Assembly: GCA_026168805.1 (NCBI GenBank)
Contig: JAPFDS010000010.1
Span: forward strand, 62,001-126,000
From: Caryophanales bacterium
GTDB lineage: Bacteria; Bacillota; Bacilli; Bacillales; Amphibacillaceae
Length of the DNA stretch: 64,000 nucleotides
Direction of reading: 5' to 3'
Positions 53,924 through 64,000 of the stretch are shown piece after piece. The notes under the pieces are model-generated. The model saw nothing but the letters and a program-made list of their open reading frames with translations. It did not search any database and was not told the origin of the DNA. The position numbers and the translations under genes are program-made. Within the stretch, counting starts at the first letter, position 1. Every line of letters begins with the position of its first letter.

Positions 53924-55015
53924 ATGCCTTCAAATAAACAACCATTTATTCGTACAGATTTAGCTGTCGAAGCTCGTGATATGTATGTAAAAGAAGAAGA
54001 ACAAGAAACATCGATTAAAGGTGTCCAATCAACCGAGCGAGAAGAGTCAGGTGTGAAACTCGTACATGTGTCTATTGATGAACAGGGAGAGCAAGCGGTC
54101 GGGAAGAAAGCTGGAACGTATATTACGTTACATACGGAAAGTGTGAAAAAACAAGATTCGTCTAGTCAAATTGCCGCAGCGAAAATCCTCACGCGTGAAT
54201 TACAACACCTCCTGAAAGAAAACAAAGTAAAAGAGGACGATGTTGGTCTGATTGTTGGGCTTGGAAATTACAATGTGACCCCTGATGCATTAGGGCCTAT
54301 GACCCTCGAAAATATCCTAGTGACCAATCATTTATTTGAATTGGAACATGAGAAAGTATCTAGTGGGTATCGTCCAGTGGGAGCCATTTCCCCAGGTGTA
54401 ATGGGAACAACGGGGATGGAAACAAGTGATGTGATTCATGGTGTCATTCATACATTTAAACCAGATTTTATTATCGCCGTTGATGCGTTAGCTTCAAGAT
54501 CGATTGAACGGGTAAATGAAACGATTCAACTTACCGATACAGGAATTCATCCAGGATCAGGAGTAGGAAACAAACGGAAAGAATTGAGTAAAGAGACACT
54601 AGGAATACCAGTACTTGCAATTGGTGTCCCAACAGTAGTTGATGCAGTGACAATTACGACGGATACGATTGACTTGTTATTAAAGTACTTTGGGAGAAAG
54701 TGGAAGGAAAAAGACGATGCCTCCAATCGGTTAGTTCCTTCGAGTATGTCTTTTGGGATGAAAAAGCTAGATGAATCCGATTTACCCGAAGAGAAAGAAC
54801 GCGAAACAATCTTAGGAATGGTAGGAACATTAACCGATGAAGAAAAAAGGTTATTCATCCAAGAAGCATTAACATCCAGTGGTCAAAACTTTATTGTAAC
54901 CCCGAAAGAAGTCGATCAGTTTATGAATGATATGGCTTCTTTAATTGCACAAGGAATGAATGCTGCTTTACATGAAGCCGTTTCTATAGAGAATGCATCT
55001 ACCTATTCGAGATAG
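53924..55015 (+). CDS. gpr: Germination protease GPR
   Basis: A 363-aa aspartic-type protease that degrades small acid-soluble spore proteins (SASP) at germination. It is made as a zymogen with a short propeptide before IRTDLAVEAR, the sequence that resembles the SASP cleavage site. Conserved GLGNYNVTPDALGP, GVMGTTGMETSDVI, IAVDALASRSIERV and PGSGVGNKRKELS are present. Start ATG 53924 has AAAGGA upstream. It is followed by spoIIP, as in Bacillus. Forespore (sigma-G/F) control is expected from the family. Confidence 0.97.
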   Translation: MPSNKQPFIRTDLAVEARDMYVKEEEQETSIKGVQSTEREESGVKLVHVSIDEQGEQAVGKKAGTYITLHTESVKKQDSSSQIAAAKILTRELQHLLKENKVKEDDVGLIVGLGNYNVTPDALGPMTLENILVTNHLFELEHEKVSSGYRPVGAISPGVMGTTGMETSDVIHGVIHTFKPDFIIAVDALASRSIERVNETIQLTDTGIHPGSGVGNKRKELSKETLGIPVLAIGVPTVVDAVTITTDTIDLLLKYFGRKWKEKDDASNRLVPSSMSFGMKKLDESDLPEEKERETILGMVGTLTDEEKRLFIQEALTSSGQNFIVTPKEVDQFMNDMASLIAQGMNAALHEAVSIENASTYSR

Positions 55016-55090
55016 AATCTAAAAAGATTGGTCTATCTCTCATCTACCGCTCATAGAGTCGAACATAGACCTATTGAAGGAGATGAGCAG

Positions 55091-56236
55091 ATGGTTCAAA
55101 GATTTCAAGCATGGAAAAGAACACTTCGGGCTTCACGTAAAGGCGCAGTAATCGTTATAAGTATTGTATTACTTTTTATCTGCATTGGTCTGATTACATC
55201 TATGAAGCCTGCTTATCGTATTTCATCAGATGTATTAACTAAATGGACGGAAGAAATAGACCGCTCCATGTTTTTACACGTTTTAGGCATGGAAAGCCGT
55301 TTATTTCAGGAGCATTTAGAGCAGACTGAAGATGATGTACCGAGAACGTCTGAAATGCTTTTACAATTAGCAACAAGTATAAAAGTAGATGATCCAAGAA
55401 CATTTTTAGGAGGCGAACTTCCAGGCTTCAATACGTTTGGCGACACCATTATTGTTGCTGGAGAAGGAACAGATTATACGAACTTATCAACTGAATCTTC
55501 GCCTCCTTTAAAACATGTGTTGGAAGAAAGAGATGCCATTATGGAAGAGTCGACAGAAGAAGTTGAACCTTCCGTTGTGGAAGGGAAGGAAGTCGTGTTT
55601 TTATACAATACACACAACCGGGAGTCATTTTTACCTCATTTACCAGACGTGACAGATCCGGATAAAGCCTTCCATAAAGAAGTGAATATTGGAAAGGTAA
55701 GTGAGCGATTTGCTAAGCGTATAGGATCTGAAGGTATTGGCTCCCAAGTAGATGATACCGATATTATGAATGTGTTGAATGAAAAGGATTGGACATATAG
55801 TCAGTCTTATCAAGCATCACGTCCTGTAGTTGAAGAAGCGATCGGAAATAACAAGGACATTGAATATGTATTTGATTTTCACCGTGATAGTTTACCAAGA
55901 AAACAAACAACAAAAGAAATTGATGGAGTCCCTCATGCAAAAATATTGTTTGTCGTTGGAGCAGAATTCCCCACCTTTGAAGAAAACTTAGCGCTTGCCA
56001 CCGAGTTACATTATTTAATAGAAGAGGAATATCCTGGGCTTAGTCGAGGCGTCTTGACAAAAGAAGGGGCAGGAACGAATGGAGTATTTAATCAGGATGT
56101 GTTAGATAAAGCTTTACTCATCGAATTTGGCGGATATGATAATACATTAGAAGAGCTATACCGAACATCAGATATTCTTGCAGAGATATTTAGTACCTAT
56201 TACTGGGATGCGTTGGAAGATACTTCTAAAGAATGA
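55091..56236 (+). CDS. spoIIP: Stage II sporulation protein P
   Basis: A 381-aa membrane-anchored amidase/endopeptidase working with SpoIID and SpoIIM in engulfment. One N-terminal membrane helix (about 18–40) is followed by an extracytoplasmic SpoIIP domain with YNTHNRESFLPHL and FDFHRDSLPR, the zinc-ligand segments, and ALLIEFGGYDNTLEEL. Start ATG 55091 has GAAGGAG upstream; the frame extends back to 55028 without support. Confidence 0.96.
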   Translation: MVQRFQAWKRTLRASRKGAVIVISIVLLFICIGLITSMKPAYRISSDVLTKWTEEIDRSMFLHVLGMESRLFQEHLEQTEDDVPRTSEMLLQLATSIKVDDPRTFLGGELPGFNTFGDTIIVAGEGTDYTNLSTESSPPLKHVLEERDAIMEESTEEVEPSVVEGKEVVFLYNTHNRESFLPHLPDVTDPDKAFHKEVNIGKVSERFAKRIGSEGIGSQVDDTDIMNVLNEKDWTYSQSYQASRPVVEEAIGNNKDIEYVFDFHRDSLPRKQTTKEIDGVPHAKILFVVGAEFPTFEENLALATELHYLIEEEYPGLSRGVLTKEGAGTNGVFNQDVLDKALLIEFGGYDNTLEELYRTSDILAEIFSTYYWDALEDTSKE

Positions 56237-56251
56237 TTGGAGGATACATGT

Positions 56252-56539
56252 ATGCGTATGTTGCTATTGTTGTTTATTAGTTTGACTATCTTTTTGGCAG
56301 GAATGGTTTTTGGCGGGAAAGAACAAGTTGGAAAAGACAATCCCACGTTACAAATGGTAGAGGGAGTAGATCCCTCACATCAAGTACATGTTGGTGAAGT
56401 AGAGACGATGCAGGAACCTTCAGCGATGAATTTCACTCAAAAAACAGCCTCTTTTTTAGAGGGAGCCGTTGAAGGGATATATGATGTGATCGTTACAATT
56501 TTGTACGAAATTGCCTCGATATTCTTTAGTATTGTATAA
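56252..56539 (+). CDS. yqxA: YqxA-family protein (DUF3679)
   Basis: A 95-aa protein with an N-terminal hydrophobic helix (about 3–20) and a second hydrophobic region at the C-terminus (about 78–95). It matches YqxA by position, between spoIIP and lepA, and by length. Function unknown. I chose ATG 56252 with GGAGG eight bases upstream; TTG 56237 precedes that site. Confidence 0.82.
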   Translation: MRMLLLLFISLTIFLAGMVFGGKEQVGKDNPTLQMVEGVDPSHQVHVGEVETMQEPSAMNFTQKTASFLEGAVEGIYDVIVTILYEIASIFFSIV

Positions 56540-56605
56540 TATGTGTTAATATAGATGAGATGTGTACGTGTCGTACGTTCACGAAAGAATAGACGACATT
56601 CAAAA

Positions 56606-56634
56606 TTGAATATCATAGAATTTATTGGTATAAT
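56606..56634 (+). promoter_or_regulatory. Presumed lepA promoter
   Basis: TTGAAT (56606–56611), 17-bp spacer, TATAAT (56629–56634). It lies upstream of two tandem 114-bp repeats, which would then be part of a leader of about 300 nt. Confidence 0.65.
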
Positions 56635-56648
56635 TATTACTTAAGTGA

Positions 56649-56762
56649 GTGAATTTTATAATTACCAAACTCAGCTGTATCAATACAACATGTAGATTCG
56701 AAAGGTTTAAAGAAACTACATGTTGAAGTGACATAGCGTAAAATACGTATTATGAAATTCAC
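56649..56762. repeat. 115-bp palindromic intergenic repeat, copy 2
   Basis: Same architecture as 15848–15962: GTGAATTTTATAAT at the left, ATTATGAAATTCAC at the right, a central ACATGTAGATTC … GAAACTACATGT hairpin and the conserved GTAAAATACGTATTATG. No flanking duplication is evident. Confidence 0.85.
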
Positions 56763-56804
56763 TATAGAAACGGGAACACGAAATAGAGAAATGGAACTAG
56801 ATGA

Positions 56805-56918
56805 GTGAAGTTCATAATTACCAAAATCAGCTATGCCAATACAGCATGTAGTTACGAATGCTTTAACGGAACTACAGACGTGCGTGAAATGGCGTAAAAT
56901 ACGTATTATGAAATTCAC
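56805..56918. repeat. 115-bp palindromic intergenic repeat, copy 3
   Basis: Same architecture: GTGAAGTTCATAAT at the left and ATTATGAAATTCAC at the right. The central hairpin is more diverged (GCATGTAGTT … GGAACTACAGAC). AGATGAG occurs at 56799–56805 and 56921–56927. It lies 42 bp after copy 2 and ends 28 bp before lepA. Confidence 0.82.
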
Positions 56919-56945
56919 TAAGATGAGTAGGAGTGGGACGAACTG

Positions 56946-58754
56946 ATGGTAGAAAATCAAAGGAACGTGCGAAATTTTTCGATTATCGCTCATATTGACC
57001 ACGGGAAATCAACATTAGCGGATCGTATTTTAGAAAATACAAAAGCATTAAGTCAAAGAGAAATGAAAGAGCAGTTTTTAGATGGAATGGATTTAGAAAG
57101 AGAACGTGGAATTACGATTAAACTAAATGCCGTCCAGCTCGAATATGCAAGTACGTCAGGTGAAGATTACATCTTTCATTTGATTGATACACCGGGACAC
57201 GTAGACTTCACATACGAAGTTTCTCGTAGTTTAGCAGCGTGTGAAGGAGCTATTTTAGTTGTCGATGCTGCTCAAGGTATTGAAGCACAGACGTTAGCAA
57301 ACGTATATCTAGCATTAGATAACGAATTAGAAATCATTCCAGTTATTAATAAAATAGATTTACCTAATGCGGATACGGAAGCCGTTACGCAAGAATTAGT
57401 AGACGTCATCGGCATTGACCCTGACGATGTGATTTTAGCTTCAGCAAAAGCGAATATTGGAATTGAGGATATTTTAGAACGTATTGTAGAACGTATTCCT
57501 CCTCCAGCGGGAAGTGATGACGAACCGTTAAAAGCACTTGTGTTTGATTCACTCTATGATTCTTACAGAGGGGTTATTGCATATGTGTGTATAAAAGAAG
57601 GTACTCTTCGTGTCGGCGATCATATTAAGATGATGGCAACAGGGAAGAGTTATGAAGTCAATGAGCTTGGAGTGTTTACACCAGCAGAAGTACAAAAAGA
57701 TGTCTTAACTGTTGGAGATGTTGGTTACTTAACGGCATCTATGAAAGATGTTAGTGATACACGCGTAGGGGATACGATTACGCTAACGGACAATCCAGCA
57801 GAAGAGCCGCTTGAAGGGTACAGAAGAATGAATCCGATGGTGTTCTGTGGGTTATATCCAGTAGACTCTGACAACTATAACGATTTAAGAGAAGCGCTCG
57901 AGCGACTAGAATTGAATGATTCAGCCCTTCAATATGAACCTGAGACTTCTCAGGCACTTGGATTCGGTTTCCGAACTGGATTTCTAGGATTACTACATAT
58001 GGAAATTATTCAAGAACGAATTGAGCGGGAGTTTAATATTGATCTAATTACTACTGCACCAAGTGTTATTTATGAAGTTGAAAAGACAGATCATACTGTA
58101 TTGCATGTAGATAACCCTACATTTATGCCAGAAAGAGAAGTCATTGAAGAAATAAGAGAACCATTTGTAGAAGCGAAAATAATGGTTCCAAATGATTTCG
58201 TCGGGCCTGTCATGGAACTTTGCCAAAGAAAACGTGGGCAGTTTAAAGATATGCAGTATTTAGATGATATACGCGTAAATGTCATCTATGATATCCCTTT
58301 GTCAGAAATTGTGTATGACTTCTTCGATCAGTTGAAGTCCCAAACAAAAGGATATGCTTCGTTAGATTATGACTTTATTGGAAATTTACCATCAGATTTA
58401 GTGAAAATGGATATCTTATTACACGGTGATCCAATTGATGCTTTGTCAATGATTGTACACAAAGACTTTGCCCATGAGCGGGGAAAACAAATCGTGGAAA
58501 AGCTTAAAGACTTAATACCACGTCAGCAGTTCGAAGTTCCCATTCAAGCAGCGATTGGAAATAACATTGTCTCTCGTTCAAACATTAAAGCGGTACGTAA
58601 AGATGTAACGGCAAAATTATATGGTGGGGACGTCACAAGAAAACGTAAATTACTCGAGAAACAAAAAGAAGGTAAAAAACGTATGAAGATGGTCGGATCG
58701 GTAGAAATTCCTCAAGAAGCATTCATGGCTGTATTAAAACTTGGAGATGACTAA
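56946..58754 (+). CDS. lepA: Elongation factor 4 (LepA)
   Basis: A 602-aa translational GTPase. G1 [11 protein letters not shown]2 region RGITIK, G3 DTPGHVDF and G4 NKIDLPNAD are intact; the EF-G-like domains and the LepA-specific C-terminal domain ([16 protein letters not shown]) follow. It acts on ribosomes in initiation or stalled states. In B. subtilis hemW lies between lepA and hrcA; here that gene is absent. The ribosome-binding site AGGAGTGGG is about 11 bases upstream. Confidence 0.97.
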   Translation: MVENQRNVRNFSIIAHIDHGKSTLADRILENTKALSQREMKEQFLDGMDLERERGITIKLNAVQLEYASTSGEDYIFHLIDTPGHVDFTYEVSRSLAACEGAILVVDAAQGIEAQTLANVYLALDNELEIIPVINKIDLPNADTEAVTQELVDVIGIDPDDVILASAKANIGIEDILERIVERIPPPAGSDDEPLKALVFDSLYDSYRGVIAYVCIKEGTLRVGDHIKMMATGKSYEVNELGVFTPAEVQKDVLTVGDVGYLTASMKDVSDTRVGDTITLTDNPAEEPLEGYRRMNPMVFCGLYPVDSDNYNDLREALERLELNDSALQYEPETSQALGFGFRTGFLGLLHMEIIQERIEREFNIDLITTAPSVIYEVEKTDHTVLHVDNPTFMPEREVIEEIREPFVEAKIMVPNDFVGPVMELCQRKRGQFKDMQYLDDIRVNVIYDIPLSEIVYDFFDQLKSQTKGYASLDYDFIGNLPSDLVKMDILLHGDPIDALSMIVHKDFAHERGKQIVEKLKDLIPRQQFEVPIQAAIGNNIVSRSNIKAVRKDVTAKLYGGDVTRKRKLLEKQKEGKKRMKMVGSVEIPQEAFMAVLKLGDD

Positions 58755-58783
58755 AACTGTGATTGTATAAATGTGGAATCTTG

Positions 58784-58832
58784 AACGAGTATTGTATATT
58801 TCGGAGTCATTCCCGAACATACAATACTCGTT
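58784..58832 (+). terminator. lepA terminator
   Basis: Perfect 14-bp stem AACGAGTATTGTAT (58784–58797) / ATACAATACTCGTT (58819–58832) followed by T. Confidence 0.88.
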
Positions 58833-58876
58833 TTTAGATCGATGAAAAAAGATTTAACCAATTTTGATCAATTTTA

Positions 58877-58936
58877 TTGACAAAAATTTATAGGTTTGAT
58901 AATTTAATATTAGCACTCAAGAGAGTGGAGTGCTAA
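58877..58936 (+). promoter_or_regulatory. hrcA promoter with CIRCE operator
   Basis: TTGACA (58877–58882), 17-bp spacer, TAATTT (58900–58905). The CIRCE inverted repeat TTAGCACTC-N9-GAGTGCTAA spans 58910–58936, just past the promoter. HrcA bound here represses the hrcA–grpE–dnaK–dnaJ operon until heat stress occupies GroEL. Confidence 0.96.
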
Positions 58937-58951
58937 TGAGGAGGGATCATC

Positions 58952-59983
58952 ATGTTATCCGATAGACAATTAGTTGTTTTTAGGGCGATTATTGATGATT
59001 TCATAGCATCTGCGCAACCTGTTGGCTCGCGCTCAATTTCTGAAAAAGAACATATAACCGTAAGTCCAGCAACGATTCGAAATATTATGGCTGAATTAGA
59101 AGAAGTGGGCTTTTTAGAAAAAACACATTCTTCCTCTGGTCGTATACCATCTGAAAAAGGCTATCGGTATTATGTGGACCATGTCATTCAACCATCTATT
59201 ATTCAACATCAACAAGTAGATGTCATTAAACACTTGTTGCAAGATGGAATCGTTGAATTTGAGCAAATTGTGCAACTGTCTGCCGAAGTGTTATCCGAAC
59301 TGACGAATTACACTTCCATTATTTTAGGGCCACAAATGTTTGAAACAAAGCTGAAACAAATACAAATTGTTCCTTTGTCAAAACATAGTGCGGTCGCTAT
59401 TTTAGTAACAAATACTGGACATGTTGAACATCGCTCATTTACGATACCTGAAGAGTATAAAGTGGCGGATTTGGAGAAACTTGTAAACATATTAAATGAA
59501 CGTTTAAGAGGCGTACCTATTGCTCATTTGTCTAGACAATTAGATAATGAATTCTTTATGATGTTACAGCAACACATTCAAGATGTAGATACGTCACTTG
59601 GGTATTTAAAAGAAGTGTTCATGTATGACCAACCTACTAAGCTTTATATAGGTGGTAAGAAAAATGTGTTACGACAACCCGAATTCCATGATATGAATAA
59701 ACTTTACTCTTTCTACTCCATGATGGAGAATGAGCAAGAGATTATCCGCCTATTGACATCCGAAAAGGAAGGTATTAAGGTAACGATTGGTAATGAAAAC
59801 GAAATCGATGCAATTAAGGATTTTAGTTTAATTACTGCCACATATTCCTTTGGACAGGATGATTTAGGTACGATTGCCTTACTCGGTCCAACACGTATGG
59901 AATATCAAAAAGTGATTACTTTGTTACAAGCATTATCTGAAGAAATCACAGATGCTTTGTATATATTTAATACGAAACAATGA
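58952..59983 (+). CDS. hrcA: Heat-inducible transcription repressor HrcA
   Basis: A 343-aa repressor. The N-terminal winged helix (SARPVGSR-like ASAQPVGSRSISEKEHI, ATIRNIMAELEEVGFL, SSGRIPSEKGYRYYVD) binds CIRCE; the rest is the GAF-like and dimerisation domain. It controls its own operon through the CIRCE site 16 bp upstream of its start. Confidence 0.97.
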   Translation: MLSDRQLVVFRAIIDDFIASAQPVGSRSISEKEHITVSPATIRNIMAELEEVGFLEKTHSSSGRIPSEKGYRYYVDHVIQPSIIQHQQVDVIKHLLQDGIVEFEQIVQLSAEVLSELTNYTSIILGPQMFETKLKQIQIVPLSKHSAVAILVTNTGHVEHRSFTIPEEYKVADLEKLVNILNERLRGVPIAHLSRQLDNEFFMMLQQHIQDVDTSLGYLKEVFMYDQPTKLYIGGKKNVLRQPEFHDMNKLYSFYSMMENEQEIIRLLTSEKEGIKVTIGNENEIDAIKDFSLITATYSFGQDDLGTIALLGPTRMEYQKVITLLQALSEEITDALYIFNTKQ

Positions 59984-60075
59984 TTGTAAGTGTTGACTAG
60001 TAATGAATGCATTAGTTTATTTCACTAGTCATTCATGGTATAGTCTACCAGGGTGACTTGAATTAGGAGGTGCGC

Positions 60076-62537
<2,462 letters not shown>

Positions 62538-62549
62538 TTGGTAAAAGTA

Positions 62550-62584
62550 AAAGTCAAAGTCAGGTGTATCTTGGCTTTGACTTT
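62550..62584 (+). terminator. Terminator/attenuator between dnaK and dnaJ
   Basis: AAAGTCAAAGTCA (62550–62562) pairs with TGGCTTTGACTTT (62572–62584), one G·U pair, followed by T-rich sequence. It would reduce read-through into dnaJ. Confidence 0.78.
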
Positions 62585-62676
62585 TTTACGAATTGGAAAG
62601 ATTTATTTGAATGAACGTTCTATTTAGGATAAGATGAAAACTATGTGTAATTAGAGTTTCGGGAGAGTGATTTTAA

Positions 62677-63777
62677 TTGAGTAAGCGTGATTATTATGAA
62701 ATATTAGGCGTAGACAAAGGCGCTTCGAAACAAGATATACGAAAAGCATATCGACAACTCGCACGAAAATATCACCCAGATGTGAACAAAGAAGAAGGCG
62801 CTCAAGATAAGTTCATCGAAGCAAAAGAAGCGTATGAAGTACTTAGTGATGAACAAAAGAAAGCACAATATGACCAGTTCGGCCATGCAGGCCCTCAAAG
62901 CCAAGGCTTTGGTGGAGGCGCCCAAGACTTTGGTGGATTCGGTGATATTTTTGATATGTTCTTTGGTGGCGGGGGCAGGTCACAAGACCCAAATGCACCT
63001 AGACAAGGAGCAGATCTTCAATATACGATGACTTTGGATTTTGAAGAAGCTGTTTTTGGAAAAGAAACAGAAATTAAAATACCAACAGAAGAAACATGTG
63101 AGACGTGTGATGGTTCCGGAGCAAAACCTGGAACAAAAGTAGACACATGTTCACATTGTAATGGATCTGGTCAATTAAATGTGGAACAAAATACACCATT
63201 CGGAAGAGTTGTGAACCGACGAGTGTGTCACCATTGTCAAGGAAAAGGAAAAACAATCAAAGAACCTTGTACAACATGTGGCGGAGATGGAAAAGTTAAT
63301 AAACGCAAGAGTATAAAAGTCTCCATCCCAGCTGGAATTAATGAGGGACAACAAATTCGCGTTCCAGGAAGAGGAGAGGCAGGAGAAAATGGTGGCCCTC
63401 CAGGAGATTTATACGTTGTCGTACGCGTGTTAAACCATGACTATTATGAACGTGATGGAGACAACATTTACTGTGAATTACCATTAACATATTCGCAAGC
63501 CGCACTCGGGGACGAATTGGAAGTACCTACTTTACACGGAAAAGTAAAATTAAAAATCCCTGCTGGAACACAAACAGGTAGAATTTTTAGATTGCGTGGC
63601 AAAGGGGTTCCAAATGTTCACGGACGCGGACATGGAGATCAGCATATTCAAGTAAAAGTCATTACGCCGACCAAACTATCCAAACGTCAAAAAGAATTGT
63701 TGCAAGAATTTGATGAAATTGAAGGGCAAGATGATTCTTTCTTTACCCGTTTCAAGAAAGCATTCAAAGGAGAGTAA
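62677..63777 (+). CDS. dnaJ: Chaperone DnaJ (Hsp40)
   Basis: A 366-aa class A J-protein. The J domain (1–70) carries HPD in [14 protein letters not shown] Gly/Phe-rich region (75–105) follows, then four zinc-finger repeats ([32 protein letters not shown]; about 140–215) and the C-terminal substrate-binding domains. The start is TTG 62677 with GGGAGAGTGA upstream. Confidence 0.98.
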   Translation: MSKRDYYEILGVDKGASKQDIRKAYRQLARKYHPDVNKEEGAQDKFIEAKEAYEVLSDEQKKAQYDQFGHAGPQSQGFGGGAQDFGGFGDIFDMFFGGGGRSQDPNAPRQGADLQYTMTLDFEEAVFGKETEIKIPTEETCETCDGSGAKPGTKVDTCSHCNGSGQLNVEQNTPFGRVVNRRVCHHCQGKGKTIKEPCTTCGGDGKVNKRKSIKVSIPAGINEGQQIRVPGRGEAGENGGPPGDLYVVVRVLNHDYYERDGDNIYCELPLTYSQAALGDELEVPTLHGKVKLKIPAGTQTGRIFRLRGKGVPNVHGRGHGDQHIQVKVITPTKLSKRQKELLQEFDEIEGQDDSFFTRFKKAFKGE

Positions 63778-63821
63778 CCATACTCACATCCACTATGTCG
63801 ATTAGAAATGAGTGAAGAAAT

Positions 63822-64000
63822 ATGAGTTGGATTGAACTTCAAATACAAACGACAAACGAAGCAATTGAGCCGATCACAAATATATTATCTGAAGCTGGCA
63901 TTAACGGTGTCGAAATTGATGAAGGTTGGACAAATGCTGATGAGGAAAAAATGTATGTGGATGAACTCGGGCGGATGATGCCAGTTCAACATACCGATCC
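63822..64000 (+). CDS. prmA: Ribosomal protein L11 methyltransferase, 5' part (cut by window end)
   Basis: 59 complete codons are visible: MSWIELQIQTTNEAIEPITN and the following GINGVEIDEGW segment, the N-terminal uL11-recognition domain of PrmA. The SAM-binding domain lies beyond the window. Position after dnaJ is the usual Bacillaceae place. Confidence 0.88.
   Translation, partial: MSWIELQIQTTNEAIEPITNILSEAGINGVEIDEGWTNADEEKMYVDELGRMMPVQHTD

Noticed and set aside
56637-57002. Minus-strand frame of 121 codons before lepA
   Set aside because: It simply reads through the two tandem 114-bp repeats and into lepA; its internal repetition mirrors the DNA repeat.

Overview
The window is a low-GC, endospore-forming Bacillaceae chromosome. 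Gene order largely follows the Bacillus subtilis rel–dtd–hisS–aspS … comE … lepA–hrcA–dnaK block, and sporulation genes are scattered through it (rsfA, sigK, sda, gpr, spoIIP). Genus cannot be fixed from this sequence. The complete Mrp-type antiporter cluster and many acid-rich proteins would fit a salt- or alkali-tolerant member, but that is inference.

Layout. 1–7.0 kb: 3' end of rel, a 224-bp MITE-like insertion with a 15-bp flanking duplication, dtd, a cell-wall amidase on the minus strand, the T-box controlled hisS–aspS operon and 6S RNA. 7.0–15.9 kb: rsfA-like and rarA (minus), then iscS–mnmA–TPR–recD2–AI-2E permease. 15.9–24.2 kb: T-box–alaS, ireB-like–ruvX–DUF1292, mltG–trmR, greA, yrrS, mtnN. 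24.3–27.1 kb: fused SBP–permease/ATPase amino-acid importer and an ASCH protein.

27.1–37.0 kb is the most notable region. The mother-cell sigma factor gene sigK is split in two (C-terminal part 27098–27469, N-terminal part 36631–36978, both minus strand) by a 9,161-bp intervening 'skin' element. A SpoIVCA large serine recombinase gene lies just inside one end, and a 13-bp identical core sits at each junction. Recombination between the cores would give an in-frame 239-aa pro-sigma-K. Cargo is unusual: a divergent ku/ligD pair (non-homologous end joining), an Ltp-like superinfection-exclusion lipoprotein, decayed dnaD/dnaC prophage replication genes, a coiled-coil protein with 42-bp tandem repeats, a second lipoprotein, a membrane protein and an unknown small protein. 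Because the element would be lost only from the terminally differentiating mother cell, the spore keeps ku and ligD, the compartment where Bacillus NHEJ is known to act.

37.1–43.2 kb: mrp operon in the order A-C-D-E-F-G (minus) with no mrpB, then a short sda gene missed by length cut-offs, with DnaA-box-like sites upstream. 43.3–52.1 kb: yqeG–yqeH–aroE–yhbY–nadD–yqeK–rsfS–yqeM and comEA–comEB–comEC, then yqzM (minus). 52.4–64 kb: holA, rpsT (minus), gpr–spoIIP–yqxA, lepA, CIRCE–hrcA–grpE–dnaK–dnaJ and the start of prmA.

A second repeat family (about 115 bp, inverted ends plus a central hairpin) occurs three times: once before the alaS promoter and twice in tandem in the presumed lepA leader. 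Compared with B. subtilis, tcdA, cymR, the trhP pair, udk and hemW are absent from their usual places.
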